DNA of 64,000 nucleotides, from contig NZ_QJOW01000002.1 in the NCBI RefSeq assembly GCF_009184545.1, forward strand, positions 489,929-553,928. Reading direction: 5' to 3'. The position numbers and the translations under genes are program-made. The notes under the pieces are model-generated. The model saw only the letters and a program-made list of their open reading frames with translations. It had not been told where the DNA came from and ran no database searches. This document shows positions 18,320 to 27,443 of this stretch, piece by piece. Position 1 is the first letter of the stretch, and the number at the start of each line of letters is the position of its first letter. Origin of the DNA: Halosegnis rubeus. Its GTDB lineage: Archaea; Halobacteriota; Halobacteria; Halobacteriales; Haloarculaceae.

Positions 18320-19808
18320 ACTGCACCTCTGTGTCCGCGAGGTAATGACACCCGCGGGACTCGTCGTTCTCGCTCGCCGCGCGCACGACGAGCAGCGCGG
18401 TCACAGTCGCGTTCCGGAGTTCGTACAGGTCTCGGCTCGTCCGCGTCCGAGTGTAGGCGTCGACCTCGCCTTTCAGCCGGCGAATGCTCGTCGCGGCCCG
18501 CCGGAGTCCGTCGCTCGTGCGCTCGATGCCGACGTGTTCGGTCATCGTGCGCCGGAGGCGGTCGCCCTTCTCGGTCGCGAACCGGGCCGGCAGGTCGGGG
18601 TCGCCGTCCCGGGGCTCGCTCACCTCGACGCGTTCAGGGGTCGTTCCGACCGCCTCGCGGCCGGCGCGGCGACCGACCACCAATCCTTCGAGCAGGGAGG
18701 TCGAGGCCAGCCGGTTCGCGCCGTGGACGCCCGTGCGGGCACACTCACCGGCAGCGAACAGCCGGTCGAGCGAGGTCTGCCCGTCCATGTCGGTCGCCAG
18801 CCCGCCACAACAGAAGTGTTCGGCGGGCGCGACGGGAATGCCGTCTGCGGGGTCGACGCCCCGGTCGCGACACCGATTCGCGAGCCCGGGGAACGACGAC
18901 TCGAACGCCACCTCGGACACGTCGAGTCGGACCTCACCCGTCTCCGCGCGCTCCGTCGCGACAGCGCGAGCCACCACGTCACGCGGAGCCAGCGAGCCGT
19001 CGGGGTGCACGTCGGGCATGAACCGCTCGCCGTCGCCGTTCCGGAGGACGCCCCCCTCGCCGCGGACCGCCTCGCTCAGGAGGAAGGTGCCGGTCTCGCC
19101 ACCGTCGTCCGCGAACGCGGTCGGGTGGAACTGGACGTACTCCATGTCGGCCACGTCGGCACCGGCGAGTGCGCCCATCGCGATGCCGTCGCCGGTCGCC
19201 GCGTCGGGGTTCGTCGTCCGGTCGTAGGCCCCGCCGATGCCCCCGGTCGCGAGCACCGTTCCGCCGGCGAAGTGCGCGGAGACGCTGCCGTCGTGTTCGA
19301 GTAACGCCCCGTGGACCCGACCCTCGTGGGTCACCAACTCGAGTGCGGCCGTGTCCTCGCGCACGGTCACGTCCGTCTCGTCGTGGAGGTGTGCGAGGAA
19401 TCGGGGGAGAATCGCCGCGCCGGTCGCCGCGTCGACGTGGAGGACGCGCGATTCGCTGTGAGCGGCCTCCCGGCCGTAGTCGAATCCGTCCCCGTCAGCA
19501 TCAAACGACACCCCGAGGGTGTCGACGAGCACGTCCTCAACCGCGGGCCGCGCCTCCGCGACGAGCGTCTCGACGGCCGCCGGGTCACAGGCTCCCGCGC
19601 CGGCCGCGATGATGTCCTCGCGGAACGCGTCCGGGTCCGAGCGCGTGACCGCCACGCCGCCCTGTGCCCAGTAGCTGTTCGTCTCCTCCGGTCGGGTGGC
19701 CTTCGTTGCGAGCACCACGTCGCCGCCAGCGCGGTCGGCCGCGAGCGCCGCCGCACAGCCCGAAATTCCGCCACCGACCACGAGCGTCTCTGATTCACCC
19801 GTTTTCAT
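18309..19808 (-). CDS. nadB: L-aspartate oxidase
   Basis: This 499-residue flavoprotein oxidises L-aspartate to iminoaspartate for NadA. The FAD site is LVVGGGISGCAAAL at the N-terminus. SYWAQGGVAV and RVLHVDAATGAAI are conserved in the fumarate reductase/NadB family, as is the capping-domain and FAD segment CGGLATDMDGQTSLDRLFAAGEC. The start at MKTGESETL is fixed by a 4-nt ATGA overlap with the nadA stop. Confidence 0.96.
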   Translation of the reverse strand: MKTGESETLVVGGGISGCAAALAADRAGGDVVLATKATRPEETNSYWAQGGVAVTRSDPDAFREDIIAAGAGACDPAAVETLVAEARPAVEDVLVDTLGVSFDADGDGFDYGREAAHSESRVLHVDAATGAAILPRFLAHLHDETDVTVREDTAALELVTHEGRVHGALLEHDGSVSAHFAGGTVLATGGIGGAYDRTTNPDAATGDGIAMGALAGADVADMEYVQFHPTAFADDGGETGTFLLSEAVRGEGGVLRNGDGERFMPDVHPDGSLAPRDVVARAVATERAETGEVRLDVSEVAFESSFPGLANRCRDRGVDPADGIPVAPAEHFCCGGLATDMDGQTSLDRLFAAGECARTGVHGANRLASTSLLEGLVVGRRAGREAVGTTPERVEVSEPRDGDPDLPARFATEKGDRLRRTMTEHVGIERTSDGLRRAATSIRRLKGEVDAYTRTRTSRDLYELRNATVTALLVVRAASENDESRGCHYLADTEVQYAD

Positions 19809-20929
19809 AGCTCTAACATCCGGTCGAGGGCGACCTCGGCCAGTTCGGCCTCGCGCGCGGCCACCTCGATGCGGTTTCGCTCGGTCCCGTCGACCAGCTC
19901 CTCCAACAGCCACGTGAGGTAGTTCGAGTCGATCTGTCGCATCGCGTTACAGTCCATACAGGCGTCACCGCACAACGGCACGACCTCGACGTCCTCGTGC
20001 CAGCGGTCGAGGTGGTTCGCGAGGTGGATTTCGGTACCGATGGCCCACCGGTCGCCGGGGTCGGCGTCCGCGACCGTCTCGCAGATGGTGGCAGTCGAGC
20101 CGACCACGTCGGCGGCGGCCGCGACCTCGCGGCGACACTCGGGGTGGACGACCACGTTCACGTCCTCGTAGCGCTCGCGCACCTCGGTGACGTGGTGTTC
20201 GCGGAATCGCTCGTGGACCTGACAGTAGCCGTCCCACAGAATCACGTCGGCGTCGGCCGCCTGCGCGGCGTCTGCACCCCCTTCGGCCCACGGGTCCCAC
20301 TCGGCGACGGCGTCGGCCATCCCCAGCTCGTGGGCGGTGTTCTCGCCGAGATGCTTGTCGGGCAGGAACAACACCGTGTCCCCGCGCTCGAAGGCCCACT
20401 CGAAGGCGTCGGCCGCGTTCGAGGACGTACACACCAGCCCACCCTGCTCGGCACAAAACGCCTTCAGGTCGGCGTAGCTGTTCATGTACGTGACCGGGAC
20501 GACGTCGGCGTCGGGTGCGGCGGCGGTGAGTTGGTCCCACGCCGCATCCACTTGGAGGGCCTCGGCCATCCCCGCCATCGGACAGGACGCCTCCATCGAC
20601 GGGAGGAGGACGGACTGGTCGGCGTCGGTGATGATGTCCGCCGACTCGGCCATGAACGTCACGCCACAGAAGATGACGTGGCTCGCGTCGGACTCCGCGG
20701 CGCGTTTCGAGAGTTCGTAGGAGTCGCCCACGAAGTCGGCGTGCTCGACGATTTCCCGCCGCTGGTAGTTGTGGCCGAGGATGAGCACGTCGTCGCCCAG
20801 CCGTTCGGTCGCCGCCTCGATTCGCTCCGTCCGTTCAGCCTCCGTTAGCTCCCGGTAGGCCGGCGGTAGCTGCTCTAGGTTGTCGTACTTGAACAGACTC
20901 AGGTCGGTCTCGAAGTCTGCGGTCTCCAT
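19805..20929 (-). CDS. nadA: Quinolinate synthase A
   Basis: This [4Fe-4S] enzyme condenses iminoaspartate with dihydroxyacetone phosphate to quinolinate. It has 374 residues from METADFETDL. Three conserved Cys ligands are visible in FCGVTFM, LVCTSSNA and DACMDCNAM, and ILGHNYQRREIVEHADFVGDS is the substrate-binding start. Two earlier in-frame Mets (20956, 20989) would add 9-20 residues that do not look conserved, so the start is moderately certain. First gene of the nadABC operon. Confidence 0.95.
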   Translation of the reverse strand: METADFETDLSLFKYDNLEQLPPAYRELTEAERTERIEAATERLGDDVLILGHNYQRREIVEHADFVGDSYELSKRAAESDASHVIFCGVTFMAESADIITDADQSVLLPSMEASCPMAGMAEALQVDAAWDQLTAAAPDADVVPVTYMNSYADLKAFCAEQGGLVCTSSNAADAFEWAFERGDTVLFLPDKHLGENTAHELGMADAVAEWDPWAEGGADAAQAADADVILWDGYCQVHERFREHHVTEVRERYEDVNVVVHPECRREVAAAADVVGSTATICETVADADPGDRWAIGTEIHLANHLDRWHEDVEVVPLCGDACMDCNAMRQIDSNYLTWLLEELVDGTERNRIEVAAREAELAEVALDRMLEL

Positions 20930-21001
20930 TCGCGCCATCTGTGTGTACTCTCTCATTTGTACCACTCTGTGAAAAGATTTCGTCTTCAATATGGATTAGT
21001 G

Positions 21002-21038
21002 GGTGATAAAGTAGCCACTCTCTGCTCTGTGAGTGGCT
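21002..21038 (-). promoter_or_regulatory. Candidate nadABC promoter with 8-bp inverted repeat operator
   Basis: On the minus strand TACTTTATCACC (21002-21013) is the best TATA-like element upstream of nadA. Just beyond it is a perfect inverted repeat: AGCCACTC (21013-21020), 10-nt spacer, GAGTGGCT (21031-21038). A third half-site, CCACTCTGTG, lies at 20961-20970, near where the transcript would start. The arrangement suggests a regulator of NAD synthesis, which I cannot name. Confidence 0.5.
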
Positions 21039-21078
21039 GTCGCTCTCCAACCGAAAAAAACGGCAAAGTATCGTCGCG

Positions 21079-22605
21079 TTACGCCTCGTAGACGGTGTCG
21101 CCGTCCACGAGCGTCCGGGCCACGCCGATGTCGGCCACCGCGTCTCCAGCGACTTCCCACGGCGACTCGTCGAGCACGACGATATCGGCCCGCTTTCCAA
21201 CGTCGAGGGTGCCCAACTCCGCCTCGCGGCCGGCGGCGTAGGCCCCCCCGTAGGTGTACGCGCGCAGCGCCTCGGTGACGGTGAGCCGCTGGCTCGGCTC
21301 GGGTGCGGTGACGGCCTGCTCGATACCGAACAGTGGGTCGAGCGGCATGCAGTCCGACCCGAACGCGAGCGGAACGCCGGCATCGAGAAGCTCGCGGAAC
21401 GGCATCACCTCGCGTCGGCGGTCGCCGAGTCGTGATTCGTACAACCCACCGTCGCGCGCCCACTTCAGGAAGTTCGGCTGGACGGAGGCGACGGCGCCCG
21501 TCTCGGCGAACCGCGCGACGAGGTCCTCGGTCAGGAGTTCGGCGTGTTCGATGTGGTGGCGGTGTTCGCTGGCGTCGTGAGCAGCGAGCGCGTCCAGCGA
21601 TTCGGCGACGGCGGCGTCACCGATGGCGTGGGCCGTGAACTGGAGGTCGGCCTCAGCCGCGGCCGCGACCATCTCGTCCAGTTCCTCGGGGTCGACGACC
21701 CACTGCCCGTCCGTCTCCTCGTCGTCGCTGTACGGCTCGCGGAGCTTGGCCGTGCGCCCGCCGAAGCTCCCGTCGGTGAACGTCTTGATTGCGCCCGTCT
21801 GGACCATCTCGCTCCCGTGGCCCGAGCGCAACCCCGCCTCCACGACGGCGTCCGTGTGGTTCTCCCAGTAGTTGAGCCGGACCCGGAGCGTGAGTTCATC
21901 GCGCGCGTCGAAATCGCGGAAGACGCGGGGCTTGTAGCTCCGGCGACACATGTCGTGGACACCGGTGACGCCGAGTGCGTTCGCGCGCTCCTGTGCGGCC
22001 CGGAGCAGGTCCTCGGTCTCTTCGACGCCGGGGTCGAACGCCGAAAAGAGCGCGCCGACCGCCTCCTCGACGAGCACGCCCGTCGGCTCGCCGCCCTCGG
22101 TCTGTACGTCCTCGTCCGGCATCTCGTCACGATACGCGGCGAGCGCGGCGTCGTTGACGGAGGCCGTGTGCATATCCTCGCGGAAGGCGACGACCGGCCG
22201 GTCGTCGGCCACGGGATTCAGGTCGGCGGTCGTGAGATACCGGCTCTCGTCCCACGTCGACTCGTCGTAACCGTAGCCGAGCACCGGGCCGTCCGTCTCA
22301 CTCGCGCGCTCGCGGAGCCGGTCGACGGCTTCCCCGGGCGAGGACACGTCTCGGAGGTCGGCGTGGACGAGGTGGCGACCGACCATCTCCAGGTGGGTGT
22401 GGGCGTCGACGAAGCCGGGGAGGACCACGCCGCCCTCGCAGTCGATGACCGCCGTCTGTGCGCCTTCGAGGAACTCGATTTCGTAGCTGTCGGCGAGCCG
22501 GACGACGCGGCCGTCGCGAATCGCGACCGCACCGTACGTCTCGTCGGGGTCGCCGAGCGTGTGCACCTCGGCGTCGGTGAGGATGGTGTCGGCTGGCGCT
22601 GTCAT
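21079..22605 (-). CDS. YtcJ-like metal-dependent amidohydrolase
   Basis: This is a 508-residue amidohydrolase of the superfamily's D-aminoacylase/YtcJ branch. Metal-binding motifs are FVDAHTHLEM, FTAHAIGDAAVAES, HHIEHAELL and AFGSDCMPLDP. A beta-sandwich half is built from both ends (IDCEGGVVLPG and GKRADIVVLDESPW). The natural substrate is unknown. The start MTAPADTIL is supported by CTTACC (about 22629) 26 nt upstream; it diverges from hmgA over 85 bp. Confidence 0.88.
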   Translation of the reverse strand: MTAPADTILTDAEVHTLGDPDETYGAVAIRDGRVVRLADSYEIEFLEGAQTAVIDCEGGVVLPGFVDAHTHLEMVGRHLVHADLRDVSSPGEAVDRLRERASETDGPVLGYGYDESTWDESRYLTTADLNPVADDRPVVAFREDMHTASVNDAALAAYRDEMPDEDVQTEGGEPTGVLVEEAVGALFSAFDPGVEETEDLLRAAQERANALGVTGVHDMCRRSYKPRVFRDFDARDELTLRVRLNYWENHTDAVVEAGLRSGHGSEMVQTGAIKTFTDGSFGGRTAKLREPYSDDEETDGQWVVDPEELDEMVAAAAEADLQFTAHAIGDAAVAESLDALAAHDASEHRHHIEHAELLTEDLVARFAETGAVASVQPNFLKWARDGGLYESRLGDRRREVMPFRELLDAGVPLAFGSDCMPLDPLFGIEQAVTAPEPSQRLTVTEALRAYTYGGAYAAGREAELGTLDVGKRADIVVLDESPWEVAGDAVADIGVARTLVDGDTVYEA

Positions 22606-22690
22606 ACTCGTCGGTCGGCGGGCGCGTCGGTAAGCGTTCGGGGATAGACCGGATGCAAAACGGTTTGACCCGTCGCTTCGACCCACCCGT

Positions 22691-23932
22691 ATGACCGAGA
22701 CACCTGACCCCGAGACCCTCGCCCAGCGCGTGCAGGACGGCGAGCTTCGCCTGCACGAACTCGACGACGAGGTCGACGCCGTCACCGCCGCCGCGGCCCG
22801 CCGCCGGCTCCTCGCCGACGAGACGGAAGCCGACCTGACGACTGTCGCCGACTACGCCTTCGACGCCGAGCAGGCGACCGAGACCGCTGTGGAAAACCTC
22901 ATCGGCGGCGCACAGGTCCCGATGGGGATGGTCGGTCCCATCCAGATCAACGACGGCGACGACGACGGCGCGGTGTCGGGCGAGAAATACCTCCCGCTCG
23001 CGACGACCGAGGGGGCGCTGCTTGCCTCCGTCAACCGCGGCTGTGCGGCGATGCGAAACGACGGCGGCGCGACGGCGCGCGTCCTCCAGAACGCGATGAC
23101 GCGCGCGCCGGTGTTCCGTGTCGCCGACGTGGGCGAGGCCGCCGAGGTCGCCGCGTGGGTGCGCGAGAACTTCGACGTGCTGGCCGAGACGGCCGAATCG
23201 ACCACGAGCCACGGCGAGCTCACGAGCGCGACCCCGCACGTCGTCGGCGACAGCGTCTTCGTCCGGTTCGCCTACGACACGAAGGACGCGATGGGGATGA
23301 ACATGGCCACCATCGCGACCCAGGAGGCCGCAGACCACATCGAGACCGAGACGCCCGCGGAACTCGTCGCGCTCTCGGGAAACCTCTGTTCCGACAAGAA
23401 ACCAGCTGCCGTCAACGCCGTCAACGGGCGTGGACGCACCGTCAGCGCCGACGTGACCCTCTCGCGGGAGACCGTCGCTGACGTGTTGAAGACGACACCC
23501 GACGCTATCGCCGAGGCGAACACGCGCAAGAATCTCGTCGGGTCGGCGAAGGCCGGCTCGCTCGGCTTCAACGCCCACGCCGCAAACACCATCGCCGCCG
23601 CGTTCCTCGCCACCGGACAGGACATCGCGCAGGTGGTCGAGGGGAGCAACGCCATCACGACCGTCGACGTGCGCGACGGCGGCGACACGCTGTACGCCTC
23701 GCTGTCTATCGCCTCCCTCGAGGTCGGGACCGTCGGCGGCGGGACGAAGCTTCCGACGCAGGCCGAATCCCTCGACGTGGTCGGGGTGCGCGGCGGCGGC
23801 GACCCCGCTGGCTCCAACGCTGACGCGCTCGCGGAAGTGATTACGACCGCCGCACTCGGTGGTGAACTCTCTCTCCTCGGCGCGCTCGCCTCCTCACATC
23901 TCGCCAGCGCCCACGAGGAACTGGGTCGGTAA
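22691..23932 (+). CDS. hmgA: 3-hydroxy-3-methylglutaryl-CoA reductase (class I)
   Basis: This 413-residue NADPH enzyme makes mevalonate for archaeal isoprenoid lipids. Motifs: ENLIGGAQVPMGMVGP (HMG-CoA site), ATTEGALLASVNRG (catalytic Glu), DTKDAMGMNMAT (NADPH), SDKKPAAVNAVNGRG (catalytic Lys), GQDIAQVVEGSNA (Asp) and SSHLASAHEELGR (C-terminal His). No membrane anchor, as in other archaea. GTTTGA at 22663-22668 is 26 nt before the ATG. It is the target of statins in haloarchaeal genetics. Confidence 0.98.
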   Translation: MTETPDPETLAQRVQDGELRLHELDDEVDAVTAAAARRRLLADETEADLTTVADYAFDAEQATETAVENLIGGAQVPMGMVGPIQINDGDDDGAVSGEKYLPLATTEGALLASVNRGCAAMRNDGGATARVLQNAMTRAPVFRVADVGEAAEVAAWVRENFDVLAETAESTTSHGELTSATPHVVGDSVFVRFAYDTKDAMGMNMATIATQEAADHIETETPAELVALSGNLCSDKKPAAVNAVNGRGRTVSADVTLSRETVADVLKTTPDAIAEANTRKNLVGSAKAGSLGFNAHAANTIAAAFLATGQDIAQVVEGSNAITTVDVRDGGDTLYASLSIASLEVGTVGGGTKLPTQAESLDVVGVRGGGDPAGSNADALAEVITTAALGGELSLLGALASSHLASAHEELGR

Positions 23933-24021
23933 CTCCCTGATTGGGTTTGACAGTATACCGCCACGCAACTGCTTGGCCTCTTTATCCTGTTGGCGTACCT
24001 GACCAATCCAATCGCTCTCGG

Positions 24022-24426
24022 TCAGTAAGTCACGACTTCGAGCCCCTCCACGTCGCGAAAATCGCTATCGTTGGAGATGACTGGCTCACCGAGAAGAAGA
24101 CCGTGAGCCGCAACGACTGAATCTGCGCCGTCGAGCTGTGAGCGTGTGTCCGAGTTCATTTGCGTCCCGTTCAGCTCTCCCGCACGCTTGGCGACCTCCG
24201 GGGTCATCTCGAGCGACGAGTGCGACCGGAGCAGTCGCTCGTAGAGCCGACGGAGCGCGGTAGCATCCGACTCGAAGGCGATGTTTCCAAGCCCGGTGTA
24301 CGCTTCCCAGACGACCGCCGTCGGCACACGAACCGGGACGGCGGTGTCGCTGAGTTCCGCCGCCTTCTCTCGTGCGGCGGCGTTCTGGTCGGCTAACGCA
24401 CCGAGATACTGCGTGTCGACAATCAC
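24022..24426 (-). CDS. vapC: VapC-family PIN-domain toxin
   Basis: This 134-residue PIN-domain ribonuclease has the acidic residues expected for the metal site: MIVDTQYL, VVWEAYTGL, LDGADSVVAAHG and ISNDSDFRDVEGL. VapC toxins usually cleave tRNA or rRNA. The start overlaps the antitoxin stop by 4 nt (ATGA). Function as a toxin is inferred from family and pairing. Confidence 0.9.
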   Translation of the reverse strand: MIVDTQYLGALADQNAAAREKAAELSDTAVPVRVPTAVVWEAYTGLGNIAFESDATALRRLYERLLRSHSSLEMTPEVAKRAGELNGTQMNSDTRSQLDGADSVVAAHGLLLGEPVISNDSDFRDVEGLEVVTY

Positions 24427-24641
24427 GGTTCCTCCCCCGGTGGCGTGGCGTCAACCGCGCCGTCCGTGGCTTCTTCGACGCTGAAATCAAGGTCGAGTTC
24501 GGCGGCGTCATCCGCGAACTGCGACAACGAGTAGCCGTCAAGCAGCCGCTTGAGCGTCTCGTTGAGCGTCTCGCCGTCTCGCCGCTCCGATTTGATGTAG
24601 GCGTGGAGGTCCTCATCCACCCGGAGATGTTTGGTTCCCAT
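24423..24641 (-). CDS. vapB: VapB-like antitoxin
   Basis: This 72-residue protein starts with a DNA-binding N-terminus MGTKHLRVDEDLHAYIK followed by helix GETLNETLKRLLDGYS, as in haloarchaeal antitoxins of the RHH type. An acidic, flexible C-terminus (DLDFSVEEATDGAVD) would block VapC. It lies upstream of and overlaps vapC, the usual antitoxin-first order. Two adjacent palindromes begin 9 nt before its ATG, fitting autoregulation. Confidence 0.85.
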   Translation of the reverse strand: MGTKHLRVDEDLHAYIKSERRDGETLNETLKRLLDGYSLSQFADDAAELDLDFSVEEATDGAVDATPPGEEP

Positions 24642-24649
24642 ACAGAATC

Positions 24650-24677
24650 GTTAACGACGTTAACAGATGAATCTGTT
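24650..24677 (-). promoter_or_regulatory. Twin palindrome operator upstream of vapBC
   Basis: GTTAAC-GAC-GTTAAC (24650-24664) is followed directly by AACAGAT-GA-ATCTGTT (24662-24677), which has perfect 7-bp arms. Both lie just before the vapB start, where the toxin-antitoxin complex normally binds. Binding is inferred. Confidence 0.6.
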
Positions 24678-24777
24678 CCCGGTCGTGCCTCTTGCGTAGA
24701 CCGTGACGACACGTCGGTGTACACTGATTTTCGCCCCCTATGCCGTCGCGTGCAATCGAGGAGCTACGACCCCGTGA

Positions 24778-25221
24778 CTACTCCAGCTTCCGCGACTCCG
24801 CCGCCAGAAAGAGCACGCCGCCGATGATAACCGCAAGCCCCGCCCACAGCAGGAGGAGACTCCCGAAGCCCGCGGCGAAAAAGAGCCCGCCGAAGCCGAC
24901 CGCGCCGATGGCGTGGGCGACGCCGCGAAGCCAGTACCCCCGTCGAAGATACGCCGGCGCGCCGACCGCGAAGCCGAGCGAGAGCACACCGGACGAGAGC
25001 ACGAACGTCGGGATGCGCGTCCCGAACACCCCGATGACCCGCACCGACGGCTGGATGAGCAGGAGCACGCCGGCGACGCCGACGATCGTCCCGACCACGA
25101 TAGAGACGGGGTCCAGTTCCGAGAGAGCCGGCCAGCCGACCGACTCGCCGTCGCTGCCGGGGTCGTCCCACTCGGGGTCAGGCTCCCAGCCGTCGTTCGA
25201 ATCGCTCCTCGAATCGCTCAC
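24778..25221 (-). CDS. Small four-helix membrane protein, unknown function
   Basis: This 147-residue protein has a very acidic 35-residue N-terminal tail and four hydrophobic helices: VSIVVGTIVGVAGVLLLI, TFVLSSGVLSLGFAVGA, GVAHAIGAVGFGGLFFA and SLLLLWAGLAVIIGGVLF. I do not recognise the family. Its ATG overlaps the stop of the upstream DUF5817-like gene by 4 nt, so the two are co-expressed. Confidence 0.75.
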   Translation of the reverse strand: MSDSRSDSNDGWEPDPEWDDPGSDGESVGWPALSELDPVSIVVGTIVGVAGVLLLIQPSVRVIGVFGTRIPTFVLSSGVLSLGFAVGAPAYLRRGYWLRGVAHAIGAVGFGGLFFAAGFGSLLLLWAGLAVIIGGVLFLAAESRKLE

Positions 25222-25724
25222 AGGCTGCGGTACTCACCCCCTGACTCCGTCACCTCGCCGGCACGCTCCAGCTTCTCGAGGGCCCGCTCGACGTAGTCGC
25301 GACTCGCGCCGTGTTCGGCCGCGAACTCGGCAACCGCGTCCGTCGTCGGCCGGTCCAACTCGTCGAGTGCGGTCTCGACGGCCTCGCGCTTGGAGAGCGA
25401 GCGACCGGACTCGACGGTGCCGGCCTCGGCGACGGCCGCGCTGTCGACGCCGACCGCGTCGAGGTAGTCGGCGTCGTCTATCCCGGCGTCGGCGGCCTCC
25501 TCACCCATCGACGCGAAGTCATCGAGGTCGGAATCGTCACCGGCCTGTCGCTGTTTCATCACCGAGCGGACGTTCTTCGCCGATTCGGCCGTATCGGTCT
25601 CGGCGAACTTCTTGAGCTTCGAGAACTGCCGGCGGGTGCCACACCGGCGACACCGCGTGGTGTCGGGTCGCCCCTCCACGACCCACAGCTCATCGCAGTT
25701 CGAACAGCCGACGACCGAGAACAT
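25218..25724 (-). CDS. DUF5817-like zinc-ribbon and winged-helix protein
   Basis: This 168-residue protein opens with a zinc ribbon (MFSVVGCSNCDELWVVEG and RCRRCGTRRQF), then a basic helical linker and a C-terminal helix-turn-helix-like segment (TTDAVAEFAAEHGASRDYVERALEKLERAGEVT). It resembles haloarchaeal DUF5817 proteins. A nucleic-acid role is plausible but unproven. It diverges from the class IV aminotransferase gene across 75 bp. Confidence 0.8.
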   Translation of the reverse strand: MFSVVGCSNCDELWVVEGRPDTTRCRRCGTRRQFSKLKKFAETDTAESAKNVRSVMKQRQAGDDSDLDDFASMGEEAADAGIDDADYLDAVGVDSAAVAEAGTVESGRSLSKREAVETALDELDRPTTDAVAEFAAEHGASRDYVERALEKLERAGEVTESGGEYRSL

Positions 25725-25799
25725 ACACGGACTGAGGGTGGCGTCACCTTCACTCGCTCGGTCCGACAGACCGAGGTAGCTCCCGGTCGTGACGCGGAC

Positions 25800-26669
25800 A
25801 TGGAGTATCACGTCGACGGCGACCTCGTCGCTCGCGAGGACGCCACTGTCAGCGTCGAGGACCGAGGGTTCCGCTACGGCGACGCTGCCTTCGAGACCTG
25901 CCGCGCGTACGGCGGCGAGGTGTTCGCGTGGAGTGACCACCGCGACCGACTGGCTGCCACCTGCGAGACGCTCGGCATGGCCGAGGCCGTTCCCGCCGAC
26001 CTGACTGAGCGCGTGGCGGAGACGCTCGCGGCGAACGACCTCGCTGACGCCTACGTCCGGGTGTCGGTGACTCGCGGCGTCCAGTCGGGGAAGCTCACGC
26101 CCAAGCCGGCGACCGACCCGACCGTCGTGGTCGTCGTCAAACCGCTCCCGCGGGGCGGACTGGCGGGTGAACGCGTCTGGGACGACCCGGCGACGGTCCA
26201 GACGGTGACGACCCGCCGCGTTCCGTCGAACGCGGTTCCGGCCGACGCGAAGACCCACAACTACCTGAACGGAATCATGGCGCGGCTCGAACTCAGACGC
26301 GCCACGACCGAGGACCACCAGCCCGACGAGGCGCTCGTGCGCGACCAGGCCGGTCGCGTGCAGGAGGGGACGACGAGCAACCTCTTTTTCGTGAGCGACG
26401 GCGTGTTGAAGACACCCGAACGTGGGGAACTGCTCCCCGGTATCACCCGCGAGCACGTCCTCGATATCGCCCGCGGCGAGTCGTTTCCGGTCGAGACCGG
26501 CGAGTACGACCTCGATGACGTGCGCGAGGCCGACGAGGCCTTCCTGACGAACTCGACGTGGGAACTGCGGCCAGTCGAGTCGGTCGACGGCATCGCCATC
26601 GGCACCGGGCCGATTACGACGCTGTGTCAGCGACTCTACGACGAGCGGGTCGACGTGCGCTGTTACTGA
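25800..26669 (+). CDS. Class IV PLP aminotransferase/lyase (PabC/IlvE-like)
   Basis: This 289-residue fold-type IV PLP enzyme has VSVEDRGFRYGDAAFETCRAY, the start typical of the family, and PADAKTHNYLNGIMAR, which holds the PLP Lys. VQEGTTSNLFFVSDGVLKTP, LLPGITREHVLD and EAFLTNSTWELRPV follow. It could be aminodeoxychorismate lyase or a branched-chain/D-amino-acid aminotransferase; neighbours do not decide. The start is the ATG at 25800, giving MEYHVDGDLV, the normal beginning. Confidence 0.88.
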   Translation: MEYHVDGDLVAREDATVSVEDRGFRYGDAAFETCRAYGGEVFAWSDHRDRLAATCETLGMAEAVPADLTERVAETLAANDLADAYVRVSVTRGVQSGKLTPKPATDPTVVVVVKPLPRGGLAGERVWDDPATVQTVTTRRVPSNAVPADAKTHNYLNGIMARLELRRATTEDHQPDEALVRDQAGRVQEGTTSNLFFVSDGVLKTPERGELLPGITREHVLDIARGESFPVETGEYDLDDVREADEAFLTNSTWELRPVESVDGIAIGTGPITTLCQRLYDERVDVRCY

Positions 26670-26720
26670 ACGCGTTGCCGCTACCCGAACGACTCTCGGG
26701 CGTGGTCCCGTCATTTGGGT

Positions 26721-27443
26721 ATGTCCGACCGCGACCACGCTGCCCGCGCGATTCGACTGCTGGGTACGGAACGGTGGCCCGATATCGTGGACGGCTACAC
26801 CCTCGGAGCGTACGGGACGATGGCCGGCTACGAGGGGTTCGAGCGCACCCTAACCGACGACCGAACGAGCGCCGGCGACGGACTCCGGTATCTCCTGCTC
26901 GCTGGGGCCGCGGCCCGCATCGCCGGCGACGACACCACCGCCCACAACCGCGCGCTCCAGGCCCGACTCGTCGCGACGGATTACCGACGCGACGCCGACC
27001 CGCTCGCCGCGGCCGCCTGCGAAGAGTGGATTGGCCACTGCCAGGTAATCGCCGGCAACGACGCGAAGGCGAGTGCGGCGTACGACCGCGCGGGAAACGC
27101 CTACGCCGAGGCAGGTGTCGTTGACCCTGCCGGCGCGACGACGGAGCCACTCCTGCAGGCCGGGACCGACCTGCTCACCCAACTGTCGCGCCCCGACGAC
27201 GACGCGTGGGACGATATCCACGGTGACGGCTCCGACGCGCTCGCCCGTCGGGTTCGGTTCGCCCGCGCTCGCCTGCCGGGGTATCTCGACGCCCGCGAAC
27301 AGGAGGGGCACCTCCATGCGCCTCGCGGGTCGACGGAGTACGGCAACGACAGCTACGAGTGTCCCGACTGTGGCGCGAACGACATCAACCACGTCGTGGA
27401 CGCGGTGTTGTGTCTGCGGTGTGATGCGGTCATCGAGTCGTAA
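26721..27443 (+). CDS. Haloarchaeal protein with C-terminal zinc ribbon, unknown function
   Basis: This 240-residue protein is mostly alpha-helical (TPR-like helices, for example GLRYLLLAGAAARIAGDD and AYDRAGNAYAEAGV) and ends in a zinc ribbon YECPDCGANDINHV...VLCLRCDAVIES. I do not recognise a function. The start is the ATG at 26721; an in-frame TTG 6 nt upstream is less likely. Its stop directly abuts the stop of the next convergent gene. Confidence 0.75.
   Translation: MSDRDHAARAIRLLGTERWPDIVDGYTLGAYGTMAGYEGFERTLTDDRTSAGDGLRYLLLAGAAARIAGDDTTAHNRALQARLVATDYRRDADPLAAAACEEWIGHCQVIAGNDAKASAAYDRAGNAYAEAGVVDPAGATTEPLLQAGTDLLTQLSRPDDDAWDDIHGDGSDALARRVRFARARLPGYLDAREQEGHLHAPRGSTEYGNDSYECPDCGANDINHVVDAVLCLRCDAVIES

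Noticed and set aside
25725..26738. Extension of the DUF5817-like frame to about 500 residues
   Set aside because: It is antisense to the class IV PLP enzyme and has no family similarity.
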